A DNA stretch of 64,000 nucleotides. Source: JAGPCK01 sp964535575 (GTDB taxonomy: Bacteria > Bacteroidota > Bacteroidia > UKL13-3). Where the stretch lies: the NCBI GenBank assembly GCA_964535575.1, contig CAZHTC010000010.1:1-64000 (forward strand). The letters are read 5' to 3'. Under the pieces are notes generated by a model that saw only the letters and a program-made list of their open reading frames with translations, ran no database searches and was not told the origin of the DNA. Position numbers and translations under genes: made by a program. Below, piece by piece: positions 7,578 through 16,691 of the stretch (position 1 is its first letter; each line of letters opens with the position of its first letter).

Positions 7578-8170
7578 CAGGCGTAGGGATAACAGATCAT
7601 GTTGTACAGTACTTCCACCTTTTGTATTAAACTATCTCGTTCATCATTGGAAATAATGAAGTCGGCTGCTTTTTTACGCTGGGCATCGGTCCATTGTTTT
7701 TTTAAACGGGCCATTATTTCCTTTCGGGTAGCATGGTCGCGTTTCATGGCACGCTCAATACGCAATGGCAGGGGGGCAGTAATTGTGATAATAAGGTCGA
7801 GTTTTTTGTAAGAGCCGCTTTCAAACAACAGGGCCGCTTCTTTAATGGTAAACGGGCAGTTTTTTTGTTTCCGGTGCCATTGTTCATGGTCTTTTTGCAC
7901 CACCGGGTGAACCAGGCTATTGAGCAGATTCAGTTTTTTTTTGTCGTTAAAAACAATGGACCCAAGTAACTTTCGGTTAAGGTTTCCGTCATTATCGTAA
8001 ACCTCGGCTCCAAAATATTTTTTCACTGATTTAACAAGGGAAGCGTTGGTAGTCATTAAGGCCTTTGCTCTGGAGTCGGCATCGTAAACCGGAATGCCCA
8101 TTAATGCAAACAGGCGGCATACGGTGCTTTTTCCGCTCCCGATACCGCCTGTTATACCTACTTTAAGCAT
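7577..8170 (-). CDS. coaE: Dephospho-CoA kinase
   Basis: A 197-residue protein, the normal length for CoaE, which phosphorylates dephospho-CoA with ATP in the last step of CoA synthesis. The P-loop is GGIGSGKST near residue 8, and the substrate-binding DADS follows at about 30. EAALLFESG and the lid region with RxxxR arginines (RIERAMKRD) are also present. It lies 4 bases after yajC on the same strand and overlaps the OmpA gene by one base, indicating an operon running from nusB. Confidence 0.95.
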   Translation of the reverse strand: MLKVGITGGIGSGKSTVCRLFALMGIPVYDADSRAKALMTTNASLVKSVKKYFGAEVYDNDGNLNRKLLGSIVFNDKKKLNLLNSLVHPVVQKDHEQWHRKQKNCPFTIKEAALLFESGSYKKLDLIITITAPLPLRIERAMKRDHATRKEIMARLKKQWTDAQRKKAADFIISNDERDSLIQKVEVLYNMICYPYA

Positions 8171-8174
8171 GAGC

Positions 8175-8516
8175 TTATTTTTTGGCTTCTTTTTCTTTGT
8201 CTTTGTTCAAAGGTTGCGAAGCTTCCATAGATACGGCTGTTTTGTCAATACGTAAACGGGTTCCTTCGCTGTCAATGATAAAATGTGTTTCGCCTACATC
8301 GGTAATGCGGGCATGAATACCGCCAATGGTAATAATTTTATCACCTTTGCCAAGTGCTTCTCTGAATTTTTTTTGTTGTTTACTTTTACGTACCTGAGGT
8401 AAAATCATGAATACATAAAACACAACCAATACCAGAACCAACATGATGTTGAATCCCATTCCGCCTCCGCCTTGTCCGGCAGGTGCTGCTAATAAAATAT
8501 GGAGCATAGTGTTCAA
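8175..8516 (-). CDS. yajC: Preprotein translocase accessory subunit YajC
   Basis: A 113-residue protein with one membrane segment (about 22-42, MLVLVLVVFYVFMILPQ) followed by the conserved cytoplasmic part PQxRKxKQQKKFREALGKGDKIITIGGIHARI, which is diagnostic of YajC. YajC associates with SecDF at the SecYEG translocon. The C-terminal tail is charged. Two in-frame ATGs (MNTMLH) lie 3 codons apart and the first was kept. It stands between a DUF1573 lipoprotein gene and coaE, an order often seen in Bacteroidota. Confidence 0.93.
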   Translation of the reverse strand: MNTMLHILLAAPAGQGGGGMGFNIMLVLVLVVFYVFMILPQVRKSKQQKKFREALGKGDKIITIGGIHARITDVGETHFIIDSEGTRLRIDKTAVSMEASQPLNKDKEKEAKK

Positions 8517-8521
8517 TTTAA

Positions 8522-8962
8522 TTAATTTGTTTTTTTAGGGTTTACAATGCCTCGAAGGCTAAGGATAATACTCGATTTTTCGCAATTGGTGGAAAGGGTA
8601 ATCATTTTATCCTGTTGTCCGCTTTTGCCGGCACTGTTAAATTCAATTTTGATGGCTTCGCTTTCGCCCGGCTTCACCGGGTGGCGGGGCCAGTCGGAAG
8701 CGGTACAGCCGCAACTGGTGGTGGCATTTGAAATGACCAGATCACTTTTGCCGGTGTTGGTAAATCTAAAACTGTAGGCCACTTTTGCTCCTTCATCAAT
8801 GGTACCGAAATCGTACACTGTTTTTTCGAATTTCATTTCCGGAAATTCAGTGGTACCGGTAGCCGGATTTTTTACAATATCAGTTGATACACCACCATCT
8901 TTCGAGCCACATGAAGTAAACAGGGCTAACGCAATTGCTGAAGCTAAAAATGTTTTTTTCAT
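8522..8962 (-). CDS. DUF1573 lipoprotein
   Basis: The start is placed at 8962 because a lipoprotein signal (MKKTFLASAIALALFTSC) begins there; an upstream frame to 9010 overlaps the end of nusB. The mature part is a single DUF1573 domain, an Ig-like ASPM/SPD-2/Hydin-type fold with the characteristic KTVYDFGTIDEGAKV and a Cys pair in TTSCGCTASDWP. It probably sits in the periplasm attached to a membrane. The exact role of DUF1573 is unknown. It belongs to the nusB-yajC-coaE operon. Confidence 0.85.
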   Translation of the reverse strand: MKKTFLASAIALALFTSCGSKDGGVSTDIVKNPATGTTEFPEMKFEKTVYDFGTIDEGAKVAYSFRFTNTGKSDLVISNATTSCGCTASDWPRHPVKPGESEAIKIEFNSAGKSGQQDKMITLSTNCEKSSIILSLRGIVNPKKTN

Positions 8963-9002
8963 ATACATCTCTAAATTTTCGAATTCAAATGTAAGAAATT
9001 CA

Positions 9003-9944
9003 TTACTCAATCAAACCCCGGCCTTCTTTTACCACTTTGTTTGAAGCTTTCAGTTCTTTCTGAATAGCGTCAAGAATTCCATTGATAAAGTTTTTGCTGT
9101 TGGGGGTACTGTATAATTTAGCGATCTCGAGGTATTCGTTAATGGTAACTTTTACCGGAATAGAAGGGAAATAAAGGATTTCGCAAAGGGCCATTTTTAA
9201 TAAGATAGTATCGGTAACGGCAATGCGTTCCACATCCCAGTTTTTGGTTTTTTCTTCAATCAGGGTGCTCAGTTCCGTTTCGTGAATCAGTACTTTGGTG
9301 TACAGGTCGCGTGCCATTTCCTCCAGTTCGGTTGTTTCCGAATCGGGGATGTAAAGAAAATCGCTGCCGGCATCTTTCACCTGCCTCAGGCTTTTATTCA
9401 CGGCATTCATCACCACTTCTTTATCGTCCTGCCAGTTGAGGTGTGTTTCTTCCAGTTGAAAATTAAACAATTCATTTTTATCGGCCAGTTCATTGAGTAC
9501 CCATTGGATGATTTTGCGTTGATCTGACGATTTTTTTTCTGAAGTGAGCGCATAGGTGCGAAAATGCTCATCCTTTTTCAGTTCGATAAACAGGTTGCGG
9601 ATGATATCCATATGGTTTTCCCATTTGTACGGGCATTTTTTGGTTCGCTCCTGCAAGGTAATATTGCTTTCGAGCAAGCCAATAAATGAATTCTCAACAA
9701 TGGACCGGTGTAGCTTTATTTCCTCGTCAGACGGGAAATGTTTTGCCTGTTCGGTTTCCATTTCAAGTTCGGCCAGATGTTTAAGAAATGAGGGAAATGC
9801 GAGTATAAAGTAGTAAACATCAAAAATACCCGCGAGGGATTTGAGTAATTGTTTTTCGTAAAAGGAACGGTTAGCCTGCTCATCCTGCGTAAAGGAATAC
9901 AGTGTTTGAAATACTTTGATACGAACGAGCCTGCGATTGAGCAT
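9003..9944 (-). CDS. nusB: Transcription antitermination factor NusB (long form)
   Basis: This 313-residue protein is about twice the length of E. coli NusB. MLNRRLVRIKVFQTLYSF at the start and the C-terminal part VKVTINEYLEIAKLYSTPNSKNFINGILDAI identify the family; the extra central region (about 70-210) is usual in Bacteroidota. NusB joins NusE in the antitermination complex on boxA of rRNA operons. It is the first gene of a reverse-strand operon that continues through the DUF1573 gene, yajC, coaE and the OmpA gene. Confidence 0.93.
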   Translation of the reverse strand: MLNRRLVRIKVFQTLYSFTQDEQANRSFYEKQLLKSLAGIFDVYYFILAFPSFLKHLAELEMETEQAKHFPSDEEIKLHRSIVENSFIGLLESNITLQERTKKCPYKWENHMDIIRNLFIELKKDEHFRTYALTSEKKSSDQRKIIQWVLNELADKNELFNFQLEETHLNWQDDKEVVMNAVNKSLRQVKDAGSDFLYIPDSETTELEEMARDLYTKVLIHETELSTLIEEKTKNWDVERIAVTDTILLKMALCEILYFPSIPVKVTINEYLEIAKLYSTPNSKNFINGILDAIQKELKASNKVVKEGRGLIE

Positions 9945-9961
9945 ATATGATTTTAAAGAAC

Positions 9962-10004
9962 AAAAAATCAGGCCATCCGTTGTTGTTATTCCCGAATGGC
10001 CTGA
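9962..10004 (-). terminator. Rho-independent terminator after the leucine dehydrogenase-type gene
   Basis: On the minus strand TCAGGCCAT (10004-9996) pairs with ATGGCCTGA (9976-9968), followed by a run of T (9967-9962). It lies 11 bases past the stop of the gene ending at 10015 and before nusB. Confidence 0.8.
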
Positions 10005-10014
10005 CGTATTTTTA

Positions 10015-11115
10015 TTAGTACGTAGAGTGAACTTTTAAGATATCGTTAATACGTTTCTCGGCAAGTTTAATCGCAGCTTCCTGAGTAGGTATTTTGTCTT
10101 CGTAAGCTTTTTTGAATATGCTTAAGGTAAGGTCATAAATTTTTTCAGCTTGTCCGTAGGCGCGGTCACGGTTGTATCCAATATGTTCGCTGTATACATT
10201 AATCAATCCACCGGCATTAATCAGAAAATCGGGGGCATACACCATTCCTTTGTCAAGCAACAGTTGTCCGTGTACTTTTTCATCAGCCAGCTGATTGTTT
10301 GCTGCACCGGCAATTATTACACATTTCAACCGGTTAATGGTTTCGGTATTTACGCTTGCGCCCAAGGCACATGGAGCATAAATATCCACTGCCTGATCGT
10401 AGATTTCGTCCATTCCTACAACGGTAGCACCCAATTTATCGGCATAGTGTTTTAGGGCACCCTGATTGATATCGGTAATTACCAGTTTGGCTCCTTCTTT
10501 ATGGAGGTGCTCAAGCAGGTGTCCGCCCACTTTACCTACACCCTGTACAGCTACTTTTTTGCCGCTTAAGGAATCAGAACCCCAAACCTGTTTGGCCGAA
10601 GCTTTGATACCCATGTACACTCCGTAAGCAGTAACGGGCGAAGGATCTCCGCCACCGCCCATGCTTTCAGGTAAACCTACCACATGGCTGGTTTCCATGT
10701 TTATGTATTCCATATCGAGGGTGGTGGTTCCCACATCCTCGGCAGTAATGTATTTTCCGTTCAGGTTTTCTACAAAACGACCGAATTTGCGCATGAGGGC
10801 TTCGCTTTTTTGCGTAGCGGCATCGCCAATAATTACGGCTTTGGCACCACCCAGGTTAAGACCTGAAATGGCTGCTTTGTAGGTCATTCCCCTCGAAAGG
10901 CGGAGCACATCGGTAATGGCTTCCACATCATTTTTGTAGGCCCACATTCTTGTTCCGCCCAATCCGGGACCCAACACCGTATTGTGAATGGCTATGATGG
11001 CACGCAGGCCTGTATGTTTATCCTGACAGAACACAAGATTCTCGTGATCATAGGTGCTTAATTGGTCGAAGAACTTTACATCTTTCAACTCCATGGCTTC
11101 TTTTAATTCAGACAT
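10015..11115 (-). CDS. Leucine/branched-chain amino acid dehydrogenase (Glu/Leu/Phe/Val family)
   Basis: A 366-residue enzyme that oxidatively deaminates a branched-chain amino acid to its keto acid with NAD+. The N-terminal catalytic domain has GPGLGGTRMW and GLNLGGAKAVIIGD with the conserved lysine; AEDVGT follows. The Rossmann half has VQGVGKVGGHLLEHLHKEGAKLVITDI, and PCALGASVNTETI and IIAGAANNQLAD are family motifs. The length matches leucine dehydrogenase. A TACTTTTG -7-like box lies on the minus strand at 11148-11141. The gene stands alone with its own terminator. Confidence 0.9.
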   Translation of the reverse strand: MSELKEAMELKDVKFFDQLSTYDHENLVFCQDKHTGLRAIIAIHNTVLGPGLGGTRMWAYKNDVEAITDVLRLSRGMTYKAAISGLNLGGAKAVIIGDAATQKSEALMRKFGRFVENLNGKYITAEDVGTTTLDMEYINMETSHVVGLPESMGGGGDPSPVTAYGVYMGIKASAKQVWGSDSLSGKKVAVQGVGKVGGHLLEHLHKEGAKLVITDINQGALKHYADKLGATVVGMDEIYDQAVDIYAPCALGASVNTETINRLKCVIIAGAANNQLADEKVHGQLLLDKGMVYAPDFLINAGGLINVYSEHIGYNRDRAYGQAEKIYDLTLSIFKKAYEDKIPTQEAAIKLAEKRINDILKVHSTY

Positions 11116-11183
11116 TCTATTAATTGGGCTAAATTTGCGGCAAAAGTAAGGCTTATTTTTATTTCTGCATAGCTAAAAATCAT

Positions 11184-12983
11184 TTGAAACCACTAAGGCA
11201 CTTAAGTAAATATTTCCGTAAGTATCAGGCTTATCTGTGGTGGGGTTTTGTATTTGTAACCCTTTCCAACCTGTTCGGCATTTTTCCGGCTCAGGCTGTA
11301 AGGGTGGCTTTTGATATGGTGCAGGACAACATTTTACTTTACAAATGCCTCAACGGATTCGTGATTCAGGAGGCTATGTATGATATTTTTATCGGGGTAT
11401 TATTCTTTTTTGCTGTTCTTATTTTAGGGTTCAATTTAATCAAAGGGGTGTTTATGTATTTTATGCGGCAAACCCTGGTGGTGATGTCGCGGCATATTGA
11501 ATTTGACTTAAAGAATGAAATTTTCACCAAATACCAAACCCTTCCGCTGGCATTTTACCGCAGAAACAATACCGGTGACCTGATGGCCAGAATAAGTGAA
11601 GATGTGAGCAGGGTTCGCATGTATTCGGGTCCGGCTATAATGTACACCATGAACCTGATTACAACTGCCATTTTAATCATCTGGATGATGCTTTCAGTTG
11701 ATGCGGTTTTCACCTTGTATGTACTCATTCCACTGCCATTTTTATCAGTTTCCATCTATTACGTAAACAGCATTATCAATAAAAGGAGCGATGCAATTCA
11801 GTCGCAGTTATCCTCTCTCACCTCGTATGTGCAGGAAAGTTTCTCGGGCATACGGGTAATTAAGGCTTATGGGGTGGAGCAGGCCATGCTCAGGGATTTT
11901 GAGGCTGAAACTGAAAGGTACAAACAACGAAGCATGTCGCTGGCAAAAGTAGATTCCCTGTTTTTTCCTTTAATGATGCTGCTCATTGGGTTGAGTACGC
12001 TTATTACCGTTTATGCCGGTGGGGTAGCCGTTATTAAAGGAAGTATTTCTATGGGAAATATTGCCGAGTTTATAATTTATGTGAATATGCTCACCTGGCC
12101 GTTTACCGCCTTGGGATGGGTTACTTCTATTGTACAAAGGGCATCGGCTTCGCAAAACAGAATTAATGAATTTTTACAGGAACAGGAAAGTACAGATACC
12201 GGAGGGAAAAAGCCATTTGAATTTCACCGCGAAATTGCTTTCAGTGGAGTAAAATTTGCCTATTCGGCCAACGGACGAACGGTGTTAAACGGACTTGATT
12301 TTACGTTGAAAAAAGGGGAAACATTGGCCATTATAGGTTCGACCGGAAGCGGGAAAAGTACCGTGGCATCTTTACTCACCCGCTTATACAGTGTGCGCGA
12401 TGGAGCTATTCTTGTTGACGGGGAGAACATAGATGCTTTTGCTCTTGATTCCTACAGGCAGCATATGGCTTTTGTGCCGCAGGATGTGTTTCTGTTTTCG
12501 GATACAATTTTCAATAATATTGCTTTTGGATTAAGCAACGAAGAAATCCCTGATGTGAAGGAACGGGTGGTAGAGGCAGCCCGTATGGCAGCGGTTCACA
12601 ACGCCATTGACGATTTTCCGGAGGGGTATGAAACCGAAATTGGCGAGCGTGGTATTTCTCTTTCCGGTGGGCAAAAGCAACGCATTTCCCTGGCCAGGGC
12701 TTTGGTGCGTAACCCCGAAATTCTGATACTGGATGATTGCCTTTCGGCAGTAGATACGGTGACCGAATCACAAATTCTGTCAAACTTTAAAACCGTGTTT
12801 AAAGGGCGTACAGTATTGATTATCAGTCATAGGGTTTCTGCCGTGCAGGGAGCCGACCAGATACTGATGATGGAAGACGGTGCCATTGCCGAGCGGGGTA
12901 CACATGCCCAATTAATGGCTATGAACGGAGCCTATGCAGCCCTTTACCAAAAGCAGCTGAGCGAAGCACACAGGACGGCATAA
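11184..12983 (+). CDS. ABC exporter, MsbA/multidrug type (fused membrane and ATPase domains)
   Basis: A 599-residue half-transporter. Six membrane helices lie in residues 15-320, then a nucleotide-binding domain (about 340-590) with Walker A GSTGSGKST, Q-loop FVPQDVFLF, signature LSGGQKQR, Walker B ILILDDCLSA and H-loop ISHR. The aspartate in DDCLSAVD replaces the usual catalytic glutamate, as in some heterodimeric exporters, so a partner or lower ATPase activity is possible. It starts with TTG at 11184; no in-frame ATG lies upstream. The substrate may be lipid or drug. Confidence 0.88.
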   Translation: MKPLRHLSKYFRKYQAYLWWGFVFVTLSNLFGIFPAQAVRVAFDMVQDNILLYKCLNGFVIQEAMYDIFIGVLFFFAVLILGFNLIKGVFMYFMRQTLVVMSRHIEFDLKNEIFTKYQTLPLAFYRRNNTGDLMARISEDVSRVRMYSGPAIMYTMNLITTAILIIWMMLSVDAVFTLYVLIPLPFLSVSIYYVNSIINKRSDAIQSQLSSLTSYVQESFSGIRVIKAYGVEQAMLRDFEAETERYKQRSMSLAKVDSLFFPLMMLLIGLSTLITVYAGGVAVIKGSISMGNIAEFIIYVNMLTWPFTALGWVTSIVQRASASQNRINEFLQEQESTDTGGKKPFEFHREIAFSGVKFAYSANGRTVLNGLDFTLKKGETLAIIGSTGSGKSTVASLLTRLYSVRDGAILVDGENIDAFALDSYRQHMAFVPQDVFLFSDTIFNNIAFGLSNEEIPDVKERVVEAARMAAVHNAIDDFPEGYETEIGERGISLSGGQKQRISLARALVRNPEILILDDCLSAVDTVTESQILSNFKTVFKGRTVLIISHRVSAVQGADQILMMEDGAIAERGTHAQLMAMNGAYAALYQKQLSEAHRTA

Positions 12984-13003
12984 GCGGTGCAAAAACAGAA
13001 ATG

Positions 13004-13036
13004 TTTGGAAATAACCTTCATCTTATTCTATCTTTA
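13004..13036 (+). promoter_or_regulatory. Bacteroidota-type promoter for the PUR-type gene
   Basis: TTTG at 13004-13007 and TATCTTTA at 13029-13036 are spaced by 21 bases, close to the TTTG-N19-21-TAnnTTTG consensus. It lies about 50 bases before the ATG at 13086. Confidence 0.4.
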
Positions 13037-13085
13037 CAAATGTAAAAACAAACCAACAGTGAAGTTGTAAATAATTTTAGAAACG

Positions 13086-13415
13086 ATGGAGGATTTTAAC
13101 AAGAACGAGAGGCAAGAGATCTACTCTAAAAAAATCAGGGCGGGGAAACGCACGTATTTTTTTGATGTGAAGTCGACCAGGGGCAATGATTATTTTATTA
13201 CCATCACCGAAAGCACCAAGAAGCTGGAAGATGGATCTTATGTAAAGCACAAAATTTTTCTGTACAAGGAAGATTTCAACAAGTTTATTGAGGCACTGAA
13301 TGAAACCGTAAATCATGTGAAGAGCGATTTGCTCCCTGAATATGATTTTGAGGAATTCAGCAGGCGCAATGCCAATGGTACTTCCCAGTCTTCGGCAGGC
13401 GATGACGAAATCTGA
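13086..13415 (+). CDS. PUR-family (DUF3276) nucleic-acid-binding protein
   Basis: A 109-residue protein of the DUF3276 family, related to the PUR-alpha fold and to Borrelia BpuR. The core (about 10-85) is a beta-beta-beta-beta-alpha repeat with IYSKKIRAGKRTYFFDVKST, DYFITITES and YKEDFNKFIEALNETV. The tail is polar. Such proteins are thought to bind single-stranded DNA or RNA as dimers. It is a single gene with its own promoter and terminator. Confidence 0.88.
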   Translation: MEDFNKNERQEIYSKKIRAGKRTYFFDVKSTRGNDYFITITESTKKLEDGSYVKHKIFLYKEDFNKFIEALNETVNHVKSDLLPEYDFEEFSRRNANGTSQSSAGDDEI

Positions 13416-13440
13416 TTTATAATTAAAATAAATTATTGGA

Positions 13441-13470
13441 AGCCGGTTGACCGATACAGCCGGCTTTTTT
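13441..13470 (+). terminator. Rho-independent terminator after the PUR-type gene
   Basis: AGCCGG (13441-13446) pairs with CCGGCT (13460-13465), followed by T residues. It overlaps the theoretical 5' extension of the next reading frame and so supports the ATG at 13489 as that gene's start. Confidence 0.75.
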
Positions 13471-13488
13471 ATTATTGAACCAAGTTAT

Positions 13489-14901
13489 ATGAATAAAAAT
13501 CAATCGGCACTTTATACATTAATCACCGTTTTTTTCTTTTGGGGTTTTATTGCTGCATCAAACGGAATATTTATCCCGTTTTGCAAAGTGCATTTTCAGC
13601 TTTCGCAATTTCAGTCGCAGCTTATCGACCTCACTTTTTACGGAGGTTATTTTATAGGGTCGCTTATTTTATTTTTATTCTACCGCCTGGCCGGAATGGA
13701 TTTTTTAAATAAAATTGGGTACAAGCGCGGCATTATTTACGGACTTTTAATTTCAACAGCCGGGGCACTTTCTATCATTCCTGCAGTTAATTCGGGTTCG
13801 TTTTATTTTATTCTGTGTTCGTTTTTTTTGGTAGCACTGGGTTTTTCGTTGCAACAAACGGCTTCGCAACCTTACGTAATCGCATTAGGTACACCCGAAA
13901 CTGGAGCACAGCGGTTAAACTTAGCCGGTGGAGTGAATTCATTAGGTACTACCTTAGGTCCAATTTTGGTAAGTTACTTTTTATTCGGGTCTATTTCTAA
14001 TCCCAATCCGGGCGATACTTCTATAGGGGCCATAAAAGAACTATATCTTATTGTTGCATCGGTTTTTATTTTGATGGCTGTTTTTTTCTCGCTTTCCAAA
14101 TTACCGGCTGTACAAAATAATGAAGCCATTGAACCCGGTGCAGGAGCCTTAAAATTTCCGCAGCTTACTTTGGGTATGCTGGCTATTTTTATTTACGTAG
14201 GTGTGGAGGTTACCATTCAAAGCAATATGGGCGCCTTACTCAGGTTACCTGAATTTGGCGGATATGACGAGAAAAGTATCTCCCCGTTTATCTCGCTTTA
14301 TTGGGGAAGTTTAATGATTGGACGCTGGACAGGTGCCGTAAGTGTTTTTAACCTGAAAGGTATTTCAAAAACATTGGCTTTGGTAATTGTTCCGTTTGTG
14401 GCATTCGCAGTGGTTTTGTATGTAAATTACCTTCACGGTTCGGACGCAGCTAAATTATTTCCCTACGCAATTTCTATTTTGGTGATGATAGCCACTATGT
14501 TTTTTGCAGGTGATAACCAAGAAAAGGCTCTTATTGCATTTTCGTTATTGGGTTTGGTTGCCATGACTATTGGGTTATTAACTACCGGTGAAACGGCTCT
14601 TTTCGCATTTATCAGCGGAGGCTTGGCCTGTTCGGTATTATGGCCTTGTATTTTTAGTGTGGCATTAATGGGACTGGGTAAATATGCTTCGCAGGGTTCG
14701 GCATTTTTAATTATGATGATTTTAGGAGGAGCCGTTATTCCGCCATTGCAGGGATTACTGGCCGATGCTACGGATATTCATTCTTCGTACATCATTACGA
14801 TACTTTGTTTTGCCTATCTGGCGTTTTACGGGTACCGTGTAAAAGGTATTTTGAGAAAGCAGGGGATTGAAGGCGTAACATCACAGGGAGGAGCACATTG
14901 A
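13489..14901 (+). CDS. Sugar MFS permease, FucP family
   Basis: About 470 residues with 12 membrane helices, typical of L-fucose/glucose/galactose-proton symporters of the FucP family. Family features include FFFWGFIAASNGIFIPF in helix 1, QTASQPYVIALGTPETGAQRLNLAGGVNSLGTTLGP in helices 4-5, and YVGVEVTIQSNMGALL at the start of the second half. The start at 13489 (MNKNQSALYT) is preferred because the upstream frame overlaps a terminator. It overlaps the next gene by one base (TGATG). Confidence 0.88.
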   Translation: MNKNQSALYTLITVFFFWGFIAASNGIFIPFCKVHFQLSQFQSQLIDLTFYGGYFIGSLILFLFYRLAGMDFLNKIGYKRGIIYGLLISTAGALSIIPAVNSGSFYFILCSFFLVALGFSLQQTASQPYVIALGTPETGAQRLNLAGGVNSLGTTLGPILVSYFLFGSISNPNPGDTSIGAIKELYLIVASVFILMAVFFSLSKLPAVQNNEAIEPGAGALKFPQLTLGMLAIFIYVGVEVTIQSNMGALLRLPEFGGYDEKSISPFISLYWGSLMIGRWTGAVSVFNLKGISKTLALVIVPFVAFAVVLYVNYLHGSDAAKLFPYAISILVMIATMFFAGDNQEKALIAFSLLGLVAMTIGLLTTGETALFAFISGGLACSVLWPCIFSVALMGLGKYASQGSAFLIMMILGGAVIPPLQGLLADATDIHSSYIITILCFAYLAFYGYRVKGILRKQGIEGVTSQGGAH

Positions 14902-15719
14902 TGAGGTTTCTGGCAGGAATTATTTTTCTACTTGCTATAGTTGGTTGCGGTAAAAAGGTTGAACTTACTCCGCACGAGCCTACCGTAACTTTTAACGGGC
15001 CGGCTTCAGCTGCGGTATTCAGAGGAGGAATAGTTTATTTAAATCTCCATACTCAGGCCAATGCGGGTCTTTTCAGTCTGCAGGTTTTGCATTCATTAAA
15101 TGGAGCGGCCGAGGTTTCGGATACTGTTTTAATCCTTTCGGGTACCACTTTTAGCTGGCCATTTGAATACACCGTTCCTGATATAACTACTTTGCCTGCT
15201 ACCATGCGTCTCTTTTTTGTGGTAACCGATTTGAACGGCAGGCAGACATCTGCATCGTTTGTTATTTCGGTTACCGATGATCCAATTGACCTGGGAACCC
15301 TGCATAACGGAGTTGTATATAACGTACATGCAACATCAAAAAATGCGCAATGGGATTTGGTAAACAATGCAGCCAGGCAATTAGCCGATTCACTAAATTA
15401 TGATTTGATGAATACCACTGCTTCCTCTGCTTCCAACATAGAAAAAGCGTGGCGGTCGCCTTTCACTTCATCTTACACAGAGTTTATCCGAACATCGGCA
15501 ATCAGTTTTGATAATACCACTTCAAAGGAGTTGATTAATATGTGGAACAATCCGTTTTACACGCATGTTACACAGGTAAAAGAGTTGGCAGTAGGTGATT
15601 TGCTGGTGGTGTGGCTGCGAAACGGAGCATTTGGGATAATTAAAATTACGCAAATAGATGATACCACCCCGGGAGCCGATAATCAGTTTATACGATTTGT
15701 ATATAAAAAACAGGAATAA
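14901..15719 (+). CDS. Putative lipoprotein, unknown function
   Basis: About 272 residues starting with a lipoprotein signal (MRFLAGIIFLLAIVGC). The N-terminal third resembles an Ig-like beta domain (YLNLHTQANAGLFSLQVLHS to ATMRLFFVVTDLNGRQTSASF). The rest, rich in Thr, Ser and Asn, resembles DUF4466-like lipoproteins but I cannot assign it. Its ATG overlaps the stop of the sugar permease gene and pfkA begins 3 bases after its stop, so it is in an operon of sugar uptake and glycolysis and may bind sugar or serve the envelope. Confidence 0.7.
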   Translation: MRFLAGIIFLLAIVGCGKKVELTPHEPTVTFNGPASAAVFRGGIVYLNLHTQANAGLFSLQVLHSLNGAAEVSDTVLILSGTTFSWPFEYTVPDITTLPATMRLFFVVTDLNGRQTSASFVISVTDDPIDLGTLHNGVVYNVHATSKNAQWDLVNNAARQLADSLNYDLMNTTASSASNIEKAWRSPFTSSYTEFIRTSAISFDNTTSKELINMWNNPFYTHVTQVKELAVGDLLVVWLRNGAFGIIKITQIDDTTPGADNQFIRFVYKKQE

Positions 15720-15722
15720 AAA

Positions 15723-16691
15723 ATGAAAAGGATAGGAGTGTTGACCTCTGGTGGAGATGCACCGGGAATGAATGCCTGCATAAGGGCAGTGGTGAGGGCC
15801 GGGCTGCATTATAATCTGGAAGTTTACGGAATAATGAATGGGTACAACGGAATGATAAACGGAGAAATGGTGAAGATGGAGTTTTCGAGTGTGGCCAATA
15901 TTATTCAACGGGGTGGAACTATATTAAAAACCTCGCGCAGCGAAGAATTTAAAACCGTTGAAGGAAGGGCTAAAGCTTATGAACATTTAAAAAGAAATAG
16001 CATTGACGGCCTGGTTGCAATTGGCGGGAATGGAACTTTTACCGGGGCCGAGATTTTTACCAAAGAACACAATATTCCTGTTATTGGTGTACCGGGTACT
16101 ATCGATAATGATTTGTATGGAACTGATTATACCATAGGATTCGATACCGCGGTAAATACCGCATTGGATGCCATTGATAAAATACGGGATACAGCAGTTT
16201 CGCACGGGCGCACTTTTTTTATCGAAGTAATGGGGCGCGATACCGGATTTATTGCATTAAGTTCGGCAGTAGCAGGAGGAGCCGAGGCAGTGCTTATACC
16301 TGAAACAGAAACCAAGTTGCATGATTTGGGTGAAATGTTTAAAGCATTTGAACAAAGCAAAAGATCGTTTTCCATTATTGTGGTGGCCGAAGGTGATGAA
16401 GAGGGCGGAGCTTTTGAGATTCAGAAAAAGATGCTCAAGTTACATCCCGGGTTACAATCACGGGTAACCATTTTAGGTCATATTCAACGCGGGGGTTCGC
16501 CTACTGCTTTCGACCGGATTAATGCCTCGATGATGGGGACAGGGGCGGTAGATGCACTACTTGCCGGAGAACGCGATAAAATGGTAGGTGTTGAAAATAA
16601 TAAGGTAGTGCTTACTCCATTTCATGAGGCTATTTTCAAGAGGAAGCCGGTGAATGAGTATTTCCTTCATCTGGCCGAGGTGCTGAGTTAA
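15723..16691 (+). CDS. pfkA: ATP-dependent 6-phosphofructokinase
   Basis: A 322-residue PfkA of usual length, catalysing fructose 6-phosphate + ATP to fructose 1,6-bisphosphate. Motifs in order: LTSGGDAPGMNACIRAVVR (ATP loop), IGGNGTFTGA, VPGTIDNDLYGTDYTIGFDTA (the catalytic Asp in TIDND), and EVMGRDTGFIAL (substrate binding). The tail FKRKPVNEYFLHLAEVL is also conserved. It follows the permease and lipoprotein genes with 3 bases between. Its 3' end overlaps the convergent response regulator by about 56 bases. Confidence 0.95.
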   Translation: MKRIGVLTSGGDAPGMNACIRAVVRAGLHYNLEVYGIMNGYNGMINGEMVKMEFSSVANIIQRGGTILKTSRSEEFKTVEGRAKAYEHLKRNSIDGLVAIGGNGTFTGAEIFTKEHNIPVIGVPGTIDNDLYGTDYTIGFDTAVNTALDAIDKIRDTAVSHGRTFFIEVMGRDTGFIALSSAVAGGAEAVLIPETETKLHDLGEMFKAFEQSKRSFSIIVVAEGDEEGGAFEIQKKMLKLHPGLQSRVTILGHIQRGGSPTAFDRINASMMGTGAVDALLAGERDKMVGVENNKVVLTPFHEAIFKRKPVNEYFLHLAEVLS